This document shows, piece after piece, positions 1-7,969 of a DNA stretch of 64,000 bases. Origin of the DNA: Streptomyces capillispiralis (GTDB lineage: Bacteria; Actinomycetota; Actinomycetes; Streptomycetales; Streptomycetaceae); assembly GCF_007829875.1 (NCBI RefSeq), contig NZ_VIWV01000001.1:2046001-2110000 (forward strand), read 5' to 3'. Position numbers and translations under genes: made by a program. Numbering within the stretch: the first letter of the stretch is position 1; each line of letters starts with the position of its first letter. Below the pieces are notes generated by a model that ran no database searches, was not told the origin of the DNA, and saw only the letters and a program-made list of their open reading frames with translations.

Positions 1-255
1 CAGGTAGACGTCGAGTTCGCTGCTGTCCACCGCGCAGCACAGGCAGCCGTTGCCGAGCGACACGGTCGAGTCGCCGAGGGCCCCCGCGACGGCCATGGCG
101 TCGATCTCGATGGCCCCGAAGTCGTTCACGACGGCACCGATGCGGCTGCCGCCGCTGCGGTGGAGGAGGTGGTTGAGGAGGGTGGTCTTCCCCGAGCCGA
201 GAAAACCGGCCAGGACCACCACCGGAATCTGCCGCCCGCTGCTCCGCTCCGACAC
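1..255 (-). CDS. CobW/YjiA-family GTP-binding protein, N-terminal part (cut by window edge)
   Basis: Only the first 85 codons are in the window, read leftward from a GTG at 255. The start is followed closely by a P-loop in the context AGFLGSGKTTLLNHLL, then VVNDFG and a GNGCLCC motif. Those three elements in this order are diagnostic of the COG0523 (CobW, YjiA, ZNG1) metal-chaperone GTPases, where GCLCC-type cysteines bind metal. Partner metalloprotein and metal are unknown. I looked for a Zur-type palindrome upstream and saw only a possible half site, so zinc control cannot be claimed. The C-terminal domain lies outside the window. Confidence 0.9.
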   Translation of the reverse strand, partial: MSERSSGRQIPVVVLAGFLGSGKTTLLNHLLHRSGGSRIGAVVNDFGAIEIDAMAVAGALGDSTVSLGNGCLCCAVDSSELDVYL

Positions 256-575
256 GCGACCCCTTTCGCACCTGTGCGCGCACCGGCTCACTCTCGGCGT
301 GCGCACCGAAAATCGACTGTCGTCCCAGGATACGAGCGACAAGAACGACGGCGAAGTGAACGATTGTTAGCAGCATCTGTGGGGCAGACGTTGGGGAAGG
401 CGCCGGTATGTGCGACCCTCGCTTCCCTCCGTGCGCCTCCTCTCCGCCTTCCCGCCGATCAGAGCCGCTCGGCACCCTGGAAGGCGGCAAGCGCCGCCCA
501 CCGCTCGCCGGTCCCCGCCGACAGGCCCAACTCTCCGACGACCGGCGGACGGCGGCCTGATCGGGGGTATTTGAC
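256..575. other. Intergenic region between divergent cobW-like and DUF6082 genes
   Basis: 320 bases without a convincing gene. The two flanking genes are divergent, so it must hold both promoters, but I could not pick clear -35/-10 pairs. A G-rich ribosome binding site (GGGGG) lies about 10 bases before the ATG at 576. Nothing else is supported. Confidence 0.4.
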
Positions 576-1133
576 ATGGCCACACAGAACATGGGGCTGC
601 GGAGGCTCCGCTCCGCCGCCGCGGCCGGCCTGGGCCTGGCCGCGGGTGCCCTCGCTGCCATGGCAGCACAGCGACACACCCTGGACGCGATCAACGAGCG
701 TCTGGCGCACCTGGAGAAGCACACGGGCAACCAGCAGCAGGCGAACCTGGCCATGCAGCAGCGGCAGCACTGGGAGCTGCTCAGCAAGGCGATCGACGAC
801 CCCGAACTCGCCGAGGTGCTGAGCGTCTTCGAGGTGCAGGTGACCACCCAGAAGCGCAGGCAATACCTCTTCGCGAACGCCCTGTACACGAATCTGCTCT
901 GCTACTACCGCATCGGCAACATGACGAGGGACGAGTTCCTGAAGCGGGTGCGGGGCACGTTCCAGAACCCGATCGTCCGGGAGTACTGGTACGCGACCCA
1001 GCAGCAGCGCGCGAGCCTGACGGGGACGGAAGAGGCGGAACTGGGTCTGCTGGTCGACGATCTGCTGCTGCAGCTCGACGAGGCGGACACGGAGGAGTGG
1101 TGGGTGGTCGGCATCCCGCCCGGCGAGGCGTGA
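576..1133 (+). CDS. DUF6082 family protein
   Basis: This 185-residue protein has a short hydrophobic, Ala/Gly-rich stretch at residues 14-30 that may be a membrane anchor, then a heptad-like segment (NERLAHLEKHTGNQQQ). A helical C-terminal domain with YLFANALYTNLLCYYRIG and an acidic tail follows. It matches the Streptomyces DUF6082 family in length and general sequence; members occur in many copies per genome and have no assigned function. The ATG at 576 has a purine-rich site upstream. It stands alone: the next gene downstream is convergent. The function is unknown. Confidence 0.75.
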   Translation: MATQNMGLRRLRSAAAAGLGLAAGALAAMAAQRHTLDAINERLAHLEKHTGNQQQANLAMQQRQHWELLSKAIDDPELAEVLSVFEVQVTTQKRRQYLFANALYTNLLCYYRIGNMTRDEFLKRVRGTFQNPIVREYWYATQQQRASLTGTEEAELGLLVDDLLLQLDEADTEEWWVVGIPPGEA

Positions 1134-1245
1134 GCCGCGGGGCCGGCCCGCGGCGGTGCGCACCGCGAACGGCCCGGCCCTCTGTCCACAGGCGCTTTGG
1201 GGCGTCTCCCCGCCGGCGCTTCTGGACGTCTCTCCGCAGGCGCTT

Positions 1246-1485
1246 CTAGGCGTCCGGGATGTCCGCCTTGGCCCTGACCAAGGTCTCACGGCTGATCACG
1301 ACGATGCGTTCGTAGTCCGCGCGCGCGGCGTCGGCGGGCAACTCGGCGTCCAGGGAGTCGGTCACATCCGTGCCGATGACGGCGAAGTTGCCGTCGGCCA
1401 GCTCGAAGATGTCGGGACACGTCGCACCATTCGTGCTCCCCCGGAAACGCGGAGCGACACCGAGGCGGCGGATGATCTGACTCAC
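1246..1485 (-). CDS. Small hypothetical protein (79 aa)
   Basis: The product begins MSQIIRRLGVAPRF and contains CPDIFELADGNFAVIGTD, then a segment ending in RIVVISRETLVRAKADIP. I recall similar 70-80 residue proteins in many Streptomyces genomes, often beside XRE-type regulators or DUF397/DUF6879 genes, but none of those is adjacent here. A single Cys and an acidic core are visible, with no signal peptide or membrane segment. It lies between convergent DUF6082 and a same-strand citrate synthase. The function is unknown. Confidence 0.65.
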   Translation of the reverse strand: MSQIIRRLGVAPRFRGSTNGATCPDIFELADGNFAVIGTDVTDSLDAELPADAARADYERIVVISRETLVRAKADIPDA

Positions 1486-1724
1486 TGTTGGATTCCCTCT
1501 GCTCTCAAGGCACGAGCGCCTACGCCCGCTGCGGCGTCATCGTGACAGGTCCGGCGCCACTCCAGACACGGCGGCACACTCAAGTCGCAGAAGACTCCAT
1601 GGACTGGGCCGCTCTCCTGTCACTCGTGAGGGTGGCCTCACACCGTGCCGTCGTCACGTCCGGGAGGATCATGGAGGGCTCCGAAGAGGCGACCGGGGGA
1701 TCGTCCACGGGGCCTTCGCGGTGT

Positions 1725-2891
1725 TCAGGCGACGTCCGGCACCGCCACCGGCGCGCCCTCGCCCACGTACCGCGCCGCCGGCCTGATGATCTTCGAGTCC
1801 TCCGCCTGCTCCAGGATGTTGGCGCTCCACCCCACCGCGCGGGCCGCCGCGAACGTCGGTGTGAACATCTCGCGCGGTACGTCGCAGAGCTCCATGACGA
1901 CGCCGGCGTAGTACTCCACGTTGGTGTGCAGCGCCCGGCCCGGCTTCAGCTCCGCCAGGATCGCCTCCACATGGCGTTCGACCTCCACGGCGAAGTCGAC
2001 CCGTGGCCCGCCGAACCGCTGGGCCACCTCTCGCAGCATCCGCGACCGGGGATCCTCGGTGCGGTAGACCGCGTGGCCGAAGCCCATGATGCGCTCACCC
2101 GCGAGGACGTGTTCCCGGACCCAGGAGTCGATGCGCTCCGGCTTCCCGATCGCCTCCAGCGTGTCCAGTGCCCGGCTCGGGGCCCCGCCGTGGAGCGGAC
2201 CCGACAGCGCGGCCACCGCCCCGGCCAGGCAGGCCGCCACGTCCGCGCCCGTCGACGCGATGACCCGCGCAGTGAAGGTGGACGCGTTGAAGCCGTGGTC
2301 AATGGTGGAGATCAAGTACTGCTCGATCGCCCGCACCCGCTCCGCGTCCGGCTCCGTCCCCGTCACCATGTACAGGTAGTTCGCCGCGTACGACAGGTCC
2401 TCGCGCGGCTCCACCGGCTCCAGCCCCCTGCCCAGCCGGTACAGAGCGGTGAGCAGTGTCGGTACGGCCGCGGTCGCCTCCAGCGTGTCCTGCCTGCGCC
2501 GGCCGGCGTCGATGTCGTACACCGGCCGGAACCCTTTCGCCGCGCCGAGCAGGGACAGTGCCGTCCGCAGTCCGGCGAGGGGGCCCGAGCGGCCGCCCGC
2601 CGCCGCGATGGCGGGCAGCGCCGCCCGCACCTCGTCGGGCAGCGTCCGCAGCGCGGCGGTCCCGGCGGCGAACGCCGCGGCGCGCCGTGCGTCCGGCAGC
2701 TCCCCGTGGACCAGCAGGTGCCATACGTCCTCGAAGCCACGCGACCGGGCGAGATCGACGGCCGAGTACTGGCGGTAGTGGTAGAAGCCCTCGTCGCCCC
2801 GGACGTCACCGATACGGGTGTCGGTGACGACGACCCCCGCCAGTCCCCGCGGTACCTCGACGCGTGGCGCTACAGCCTCATTGACAGACAT
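1725..2891 (-). CDS. Citrate synthase-family protein (citrate/2-methylcitrate synthase-like)
   Basis: 388 residues, the usual length for the short actinobacterial citrate synthase type. Family motifs are GPLHGGAPSRAL and GFGHAVYRTEDPR, which carry the two catalytic histidines. In the third motif the usual NVD reads HTNVEYYAG, so the catalytic Asp position is Glu. The reaction would be condensation of acetyl- or propionyl-CoA with oxaloacetate. I start it at ATG 2891 (MSVNEAV) because GAGGAGGAAG sits just upstream; the frame opens 11 codons earlier without such a site. It is divergent from a second citrate synthase at 2992, and the two share an AT-rich spacer carrying a perfect inverted repeat. 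Confidence 0.88.
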   Translation of the reverse strand: MSVNEAVAPRVEVPRGLAGVVVTDTRIGDVRGDEGFYHYRQYSAVDLARSRGFEDVWHLLVHGELPDARRAAAFAAGTAALRTLPDEVRAALPAIAAAGGRSGPLAGLRTALSLLGAAKGFRPVYDIDAGRRRQDTLEATAAVPTLLTALYRLGRGLEPVEPREDLSYAANYLYMVTGTEPDAERVRAIEQYLISTIDHGFNASTFTARVIASTGADVAACLAGAVAALSGPLHGGAPSRALDTLEAIGKPERIDSWVREHVLAGERIMGFGHAVYRTEDPRSRMLREVAQRFGGPRVDFAVEVERHVEAILAELKPGRALHTNVEYYAGVVMELCDVPREMFTPTFAAARAVGWSANILEQAEDSKIIRPAARYVGEGAPVAVPDVA

Positions 2892-2925
2892 GACTTCCTC
2901 CTCGCACTTGATTCGACTGTCCACT

Positions 2926-2960
2926 GTTGATTGAAAGGTGTCAACATTGATTGAATCAAT
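2926..2960. promoter_or_regulatory. Operator-like direct and inverted repeats between two citrate synthase genes
   Basis: The spacer contains the perfect inverted repeat ATTGATT-G-AATCAAT at 2946-2960. The 9-mer TTGATTGAA occurs at 2927-2935 and again at 2947-2955, exactly 20 bases apart (two helical turns). The stretch is markedly AT-rich against its surroundings. It lies between divergent starts at 2891 and 2992. The rightward gene product has a DNA-binding-like N-terminus, which makes autoregulation plausible but unproven. Confidence 0.6.
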
Positions 2961-2991
2961 ATGTCAATCCATGTGAGGCAGGACGGATACC

Positions 2992-4287
2992 GTGACGGCC
3001 ATGCGCGATCAAGACCCCTCTCCCGTCGACACGGACCGGCGCCTGAGCACCAAGGAGGCCGCCGAACTGCTCGGCGTGAAGCCGGAGACCGTGTACGCGT
3101 ACGTGAGCCGTGGCCAGCTCAGCAGCCGCCGGGCCCCCGGCGGCCGCGGCAGCACCTTCGACGCGGGTGAGGTGGCGGCGCTCGCGCGGCGCAACAGACG
3201 CGAGAGCGCCGGCGGTGGGGACGGCCCGGGCGGCGAGTCCGTGCGGACCCGCCTCACCCTGATCGACGGCGACCGGTACTACTTCCGGGGCGTCGACGCC
3301 GTCGAACTCGCCGCCCGGCACACCTACGAGGAGGTCGCCGAGTGGCTGTGGACGGGCCGGCTCCGTCCCAGTGCCGCGTTCGTCGCGCCCGAGTCGTCCG
3401 TCGCCGTGGCCCGGCGCGCCGTCGATGCCCTGCCCGAACACGCCACGCCGACCGACCGCCTGCGGGTCGCGGCCATCGCCGCGGCGACCGCCGACCCGCT
3501 GCGCTTCGACCTGTCGGAGGAGGCCGTGCTCGGCACGGCCCGTTCGCTCATCCCCACCCTGGTCGCCGCCCTCCCGGCGGTGCTGCCCGGCCACCGGGAC
3601 TCCGGCCCGCTGTCCCACCGGCTCTGGGCCCGGCTCACCGGCCGGGAGGCCGACGAGGCACGGCTGCGCGTCCTGGACACGGCCCTCGCGCTCCTGGTCG
3701 ACCACGACCTCGCCGCCTCCACCCTCGCCGTCCGCGTCGCCGCGTCCGCCCGCGCGCACGCCTACGCGGCCGTCTCGGCGGGGCTGGGCGTGCTGGAGGG
3801 CCCGCTGCACGGTGCGGCCAGCGGGCTCGCGCACAGGCTGCTGCTGGAGGTGCTCGACCAGGGGGAAGCGGCCCCCGTGATCGCCGACGAACTGCGGGCC
3901 GGCCACCGCATCCCGGGCCTCGGCCACCGCGTCTACGCCGGTGAGGACCCGCGCGCGCGTGCCCTCTTCGCCCTCTTGGAGGACATCCCGCGCGCCGCCC
4001 CCGCCCTGGCCGCCGCCCGCGACCTGACGGCCACCGCCGCCCGCCACACCCCCCTGCACGCCAACGTCGACCTGGCGCTCGCCGTCTTCACCGCCTCCTC
4101 CGGGATGCCGGCCTCGGCGGGCGAGACGATCTTCGCCGTCGCCCGTACGGCCGGGTGGATCGCCCACGCGCTGGAGGAGTACGGCGAGCGCCCGCTGCGC
4201 ATGCGCCCCAGCGGCCAGTACGTGGGACCGAAGCCGCCGCGGCCACTGCCCGGAGGAGACACGGACGGCCCGACAGGTCACTCCTGA
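2992..4287 (+). CDS. Citrate synthase with N-terminal helix-turn-helix domain
   Basis: 431 residues. Residues 17-65 (STKEAAELLGVKPETVYAYV and following) look like a MerR/excisionase-type helix-turn-helix with a wing. A linker leads to a citrate synthase fold with EGPLHGAASGLAHR, GLGHRVYAGEDPRA and LHANVDLAL, so both catalytic His and the Asp are retained. It may act as enzyme and as a sensor-regulator of the neighbouring operon; only the domain order is seen, the regulatory role is inference. It starts with GTG at 2992 and is divergent from the paralogue at 1725-2891. The sucrase/ferredoxin-like gene follows 24 bases later but has its own apparent promoter. Confidence 0.88.
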   Translation: MTAMRDQDPSPVDTDRRLSTKEAAELLGVKPETVYAYVSRGQLSSRRAPGGRGSTFDAGEVAALARRNRRESAGGGDGPGGESVRTRLTLIDGDRYYFRGVDAVELAARHTYEEVAEWLWTGRLRPSAAFVAPESSVAVARRAVDALPEHATPTDRLRVAAIAAATADPLRFDLSEEAVLGTARSLIPTLVAALPAVLPGHRDSGPLSHRLWARLTGREADEARLRVLDTALALLVDHDLAASTLAVRVAASARAHAYAAVSAGLGVLEGPLHGAASGLAHRLLLEVLDQGEAAPVIADELRAGHRIPGLGHRVYAGEDPRARALFALLEDIPRAAPALAAARDLTATAARHTPLHANVDLALAVFTASSGMPASAGETIFAVARTAGWIAHALEEYGERPLRMRPSGQYVGPKPPRPLPGGDTDGPTGHS

Positions 4288-4292
4288 GCAAG

Positions 4293-4311
4293 TCAGGTTA
4301 GGCTCACCTCT
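4293..4311 (+). promoter_or_regulatory. DmdR/IdeR-type iron box overlapping a -10 element
   Basis: The 19 bases at 4293-4311 match the consensus TTAGGTTAGGCTAACCTAA at 15 positions, including the core AGGTTAGGCT. A TAGGCT hexamer (4299-4304) inside it could be a sigma-HrdB -10, which would put the transcript start at or just before the GTG at 4312. Iron-loaded DmdR1 would then block transcription, and the mRNA could be leaderless. The consensus is recalled knowledge; binding is untested. Confidence 0.6.
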
Positions 4312-5250
4312 GTGAGTACGTGCTCAACCGTCTCCCGCGCGCTCGACGAGCCGGTCGCGGGCACCGCGGCCACCGCGAGGACCTGGCTGCTGCTGGAGCA
4401 GCCCGGCCCCTGGGGTGCCAAGGCGCTCACCTCGAGCCATCTCGACCCCGCGCTGGGCCGCGCCCTGGAAGCGGCCGCGAAGGGCACCGGGGTGCGTGTC
4501 GCCCTCATACGCCGTCCCGGGCGCCACGCGGACTGCCGGGTGCCCGCCGCACGACAGGTGTTCGTGGCCCACACCGGCCCGGGGAACGTGTGGCTGCACG
4601 CCGCCACCACCACGGAACCCGAACGGCTGCTCGACCTCGATGTCGCCGCCCTCGGCCGGGGCGAGGTCGCCTCGTTCGACGCGGTGCTCGGCGGGCGGCC
4701 CTACGAGGGCGACCCGCTCGCCCTCGTCTGCACCAACGGCAAGCGCGACCGCTGCTGCGCGCTCCTCGGCCGGCCCCTGGCGGCCGAGCTGGCCGCCTCC
4801 GGCGTCCAGGGCGTCTGGGAGGTCACCCACCTGGGCGGTCACCGCTTCTCCCCCACGGTGCTCGTCCTGCCGTACGGCTACGCCTACGGCAGGGCGGAGG
4901 CGCACCTCGTCAAGGAGGTGCTGCACCGTGCACAGGAGGGCCGGATCGTCCTCGAGGGGTGCCGCGGCAGGTCGGCGTGGGAGCGGCCCGGTCAGGCGGC
5001 CGAGCTGGCCGTCCGCCGCGCGGTGGGCGAGTACGCCGCGGAGGCCCTGAGCGTCGTACGGACGGACGGCGCGGCGCCCCACTGGGAGGTGACCGTCGCC
5101 CACACGGACGGGCGCCGGTGGCTGGTTGAGGTCGCCCAGGGCGCGTCCCTTCCGCCCCGCCCGGAGAGCTGCGGGTCGGTGCTCGGCTCACCCGCGCGGA
5201 TGGACGTGGCGGCGGTCCACGAGCTGACCGCGGCGGCACTGGCCGGCTGA
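4312..5250 (+). CDS. Sucrase/ferredoxin-like family protein
   Basis: 312 residues with two features of the thioredoxin-fold sucrase/ferredoxin-like family: LVCTNGKRDRCC near residue 145, and HLGGHRFSPTVLVLPYG near residue 175. Further cysteines are at residues 4 (MSTCS) and near 75. Family members are thought to bind an iron-sulfur cluster and act in redox or ferric siderophore reduction. An iron box directly at the GTG start supports a role in iron metabolism. No clear Shine-Dalgarno separates box and start, consistent with a leaderless message. No signal peptide is seen, so it should be cytoplasmic. Confidence 0.82.
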   Translation: MSTCSTVSRALDEPVAGTAATARTWLLLEQPGPWGAKALTSSHLDPALGRALEAAAKGTGVRVALIRRPGRHADCRVPAARQVFVAHTGPGNVWLHAATTTEPERLLDLDVAALGRGEVASFDAVLGGRPYEGDPLALVCTNGKRDRCCALLGRPLAAELAASGVQGVWEVTHLGGHRFSPTVLVLPYGYAYGRAEAHLVKEVLHRAQEGRIVLEGCRGRSAWERPGQAAELAVRRAVGEYAAEALSVVRTDGAAPHWEVTVAHTDGRRWLVEVAQGASLPPRPESCGSVLGSPARMDVAAVHELTAAALAG

Positions 5251-5452
5251 CGGCGTCGACGCCGACAGCCGGCCAGTGCCGCGGCGGCGGAGCCCCGCGC
5301 GGGGCGTGCTCGTGAACGGGGCTCCCCGGCCGGCACAGGCCGCCAGGCCGCGCCCCGTGCCGGCCGCTCCCCGCGCGCGCGGAGGCGGGTCCCCGGGAGA
5401 TCCGCGCCACACCCCTACGGCGTCCCGCGCCCGCCCACGTACCGTCTTGGGT

Positions 5453-7147
5453 ATGAGCCCCACTGCCCCCGCACGCCGCCTGCGCCTCGGCCTGCCGCGG
5501 CGGGTGTTCTCGCAGGTCCTGCTGATGCAGTTGGCGATCGCCGCGGGAGTCGCCGTGCTCGCCACCGGACTGTTCCTCGCGCCGCTCGGCGACCAGCTGG
5601 ACGACCAGGCGATGCGCCGCGCCCTCGCGATCGCGCAGACCACCGCCCAGCAGCCGCAGATCGCGGACGACCTGCGCGGCACGGCGCCGTCCCCGGACGG
5701 ACCGGTGCAGCGGAACGCGGAACGGATTCGGAAGGCCACCGGTGCCGAGTACGTCGTGGTGCTGGACAAGCGGGGCGTGCGCTGGTCCCACACCGACCCG
5801 GGGCGCATCGGCGGCACGGTGTCGACCGACCCCGGCGAGGCGCTGGCCGGACGCGACGTCATGGAGATCGACGAGGGCACCCTGGGACGCTCCGCGCGGG
5901 GCAAGGTGCCGCTGCGCGACGAGGACGGCGAGATCGTCGGGGCGGTGTCGGTCGGCATCGCCTACGACAGTGTCCGGGCCCGGCTGATCCACGCCATCCC
6001 GGGGCTGTTCGCGTACGCGGGCGGCGCCCTGGCCGTCGGGGCGCTCGCGGCCTGGCTCATCTCACGGCGGGTGCACCGGCAGACCCGCGACCTGGCCTTC
6101 TCGGACATCGCGGCCCTGCTCTCGGAGCGTGAGGCCATGCTGCACGGCATCAGGGAGGGCGTCGTCGCCTTGGACCGCGGCGGCCGCATCCGCCTGCTCA
6201 ACGACGAGGCGCAGCGCCTGCTGGGCATCGGTGAGGAGACCGTCGGCCGCTCCCCCGACGAGGCGCTCGGCGCGGGACGCACCTCCGATGTGCTGGCGGG
6301 CCGGGTGACCGGCACCGATCTGCTCACCGTCCGCGGTCCGCGCGTCCTGGTCGCCAACCGCATGCCGACCGGCGACGGCGGCGCCGTGGCGACCCTGCGC
6401 GACCGTACGGAGCTGGACCGGCTCGGCCGGGAACTGGACTCCACCCGCGGCCTGATCGACGCCCTGCGCGCCCAGGACCACGAACACGCGAACCGCATGC
6501 ACACCCTGCTGGGGCTGCTGGAACTCGAGATGTACGACGACGCGGTGGAGTTCGTCGGCGAGGTCGTGGGGGATCACCGGGCGACGTCGGAGCAGGTCAC
6601 CGAGAAGATCCGGGACCCGTTGCTGGCGGCGCTCCTGGTGGGCAAGGCGACGGTGGCCGCCGAGCGCGGGGGGGCGCTGTGGGTGTCGGACCGCACGCGG
6701 CTCCCGGACCGGCTGATCGACCCCCGGGGGCTCGTCACCATCGTCGGCAACCTGGTGGACAACGCCCTGGACGCCGTGGCCGGGACGCCGCACGCGCGCG
6801 TGGAGGTCGAACTGCGCGCCGACGGCCGCGCGGCGGTGCTGGTGGTGCGCGACACGGGCCCCGGAATTCCGCCCGGGCAGCGCGAGTTGATCTTCGCCGA
6901 GGGCTGGTCCACCAAGGAGCCGCCGGCCCACCGCGAGCGGGGGATCGGGCTGCCCCTGGTGCGCAGGCTGGCCGAGCGGCAGGGGGGCAGCGCGTCGGTG
7001 GGCGAGGCGGACGGCGGCGGCGCGGAGTTCACCGTGGTCCTGCCCGAGGCCCTGACCGAGCCCGGCGAGCGGCCCGCGCTCGCCGGGGCGTCCACGGCGC
7101 CGGCCGCCGACGAGGAGCCCAGGACCGTCAAGGAGGAGTCGCGATGA
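5453..7147 (+). CDS. Sensor histidine kinase, CitA/DcuS family
   Basis: 564 residues. A membrane helix near residues 20-45 is followed by an extracytoplasmic PAS/Cache-like domain (to about 175), a second helix (about 182-204), a cytoplasmic PAS domain (about 220-325), and a kinase core. The phospho-acceptor is His343 in LRAQDHEHANRMH, the arrangement seen in citrate/C4-dicarboxylate kinases. The N box NLVDNALDA, G box DTGPGIP and GIGLPLVRRL are intact. I start at ATG 5453; the open frame upstream lacks conserved sequence. It overlaps its response regulator gene by ATGA. The convergent SSS/DUF485 transporter is the obvious candidate target, so a carboxylate is the likely signal. Confidence 0.92.
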   Translation: MSPTAPARRLRLGLPRRVFSQVLLMQLAIAAGVAVLATGLFLAPLGDQLDDQAMRRALAIAQTTAQQPQIADDLRGTAPSPDGPVQRNAERIRKATGAEYVVVLDKRGVRWSHTDPGRIGGTVSTDPGEALAGRDVMEIDEGTLGRSARGKVPLRDEDGEIVGAVSVGIAYDSVRARLIHAIPGLFAYAGGALAVGALAAWLISRRVHRQTRDLAFSDIAALLSEREAMLHGIREGVVALDRGGRIRLLNDEAQRLLGIGEETVGRSPDEALGAGRTSDVLAGRVTGTDLLTVRGPRVLVANRMPTGDGGAVATLRDRTELDRLGRELDSTRGLIDALRAQDHEHANRMHTLLGLLELEMYDDAVEFVGEVVGDHRATSEQVTEKIRDPLLAALLVGKATVAAERGGALWVSDRTRLPDRLIDPRGLVTIVGNLVDNALDAVAGTPHARVEVELRADGRAAVLVVRDTGPGIPPGQRELIFAEGWSTKEPPAHRERGIGLPLVRRLAERQGGSASVGEADGGGAEFTVVLPEALTEPGERPALAGASTAPAADEEPRTVKEESR

Positions 7148-7824
7148 TCGAGGTCCTGGTCGTGGACGACGACGTCCGGGTCGCGCGGGTCAACGCCGCG
7201 TACGTCGAGAAGGTGCCCGGCTTCCATGTCGCCGGGGAGGCGCACAACGCGGCCGAGGCACTCGGCTGCCTGGAGACACTGCCCCGGCTGGATCTCGTGC
7301 TCATGGACCACTACCTGCCCGACGAGACGGGCCTGGAGGTGGTCCAGGAGATGCGCCGGCGCGGCCACCAGACCGACGTGATCATGGTGACGGCCGCGCG
7401 TGACGTGTCCACCGTCCAGGCGGCGATGCGCCACGGCGCCCTGCAGTACCTGGTCAAGCCGTTCGCCTTCGCCGGACTGCGCGTCAAGCTGGAGGCGTAC
7501 GCGGAACTGCGGCGCTCCCTCGACGGCGGCGGCGAGGCGGAACAGGCTGAGGTGGACCGGCTCTTCGGTGTGCTGTCGGCGTCGGCCGAGCCCCAGCTGC
7601 CCAAGGGCCACTCCCCCACCACCGCCGAACTCGTACGGCAGTCCCTGATCAGCGCCGACGGGCCGCTGTCGGCCCAGGAGATCGCCGAACGCACGGGGGT
7701 GAGCCGCCAGACCGCACAGCGCTATCTGAAGCTGCTGGAGCGCACGGGACGGGCCAGGCTGACCCTGAAGTACGGCGACGCGGGCCGCCCGGAACACCGT
7801 TACGTGTGGGCGACCCGCGCCTGA
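7144..7824 (+). CDS. Response regulator, CitB/DcuR family
   Basis: 226 residues. The receiver domain has the acidic pair VVDDD at residues 6-10, phospho-acceptor Asp in LVLMDHYLPD, and the conserved Lys in LVKPFAF. The C-terminal third carries a helix-turn-helix in the context LSAQEIAERTGVSRQTAQRYL. This layout is typical of CitB/DcuR/MalR regulators. The ATG overlaps the kinase stop codon by four bases, so the two are translationally coupled. The last 19 bases of the gene are repeated downstream in a 45-base tandem duplication. The regulon is probably carboxylate uptake, judging from kinase type and the facing transporter. Confidence 0.92.
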   Translation: MIEVLVVDDDVRVARVNAAYVEKVPGFHVAGEAHNAAEALGCLETLPRLDLVLMDHYLPDETGLEVVQEMRRRGHQTDVIMVTAARDVSTVQAAMRHGALQYLVKPFAFAGLRVKLEAYAELRRSLDGGGEAEQAEVDRLFGVLSASAEPQLPKGHSPTTAELVRQSLISADGPLSAQEIAERTGVSRQTAQRYLKLLERTGRARLTLKYGDAGRPEHRYVWATRA

Positions 7825-7894
7825 GGACACGGCCCGTGAAAGCAAGGGCTGTGGGCGACCCGCGCCTGGGGACACGGCCCGTGAAAGCGGGGGC
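7806..7894 (+). repeat. 45-base tandem duplication of the response regulator gene 3' end
   Basis: Bases 7806-7850 are repeated almost perfectly at 7851-7894. The first copy contains the last codons and TGA stop of the response regulator. In the second copy the stop has become TGG (CGCCTGAGG against CGCCTGGGG), so copy two is non-coding debris. The two copies differ at only a few positions, which suggests a recent event. Confidence 0.8.
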
Positions 7895-7937
7895 GGACCG
7901 TGCCCGCCCTCCTTGGATGCCGTGCCCTCCCCGGATA

Positions 7938-7962
7938 CGGAGGACGGCGCCGGCCGTCTCCG
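7938..7962. terminator. Candidate bidirectional terminator hairpin between convergent genes
   Basis: CGGAGGACGGC and GCCGTCTCCG can pair with one bulge around a short GC loop. It lies between the converging response regulator and SSS transporter genes. There is no U-run, as is common in Streptomyces. Confidence 0.4.
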
Positions 7963-7969
7963 CCGGCCG

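Noticed and set aside
256..575. Zur box for the CobW-like gene
   Set aside because: Only GAAAATCGA resembles half of the consensus and there is no matching second half.
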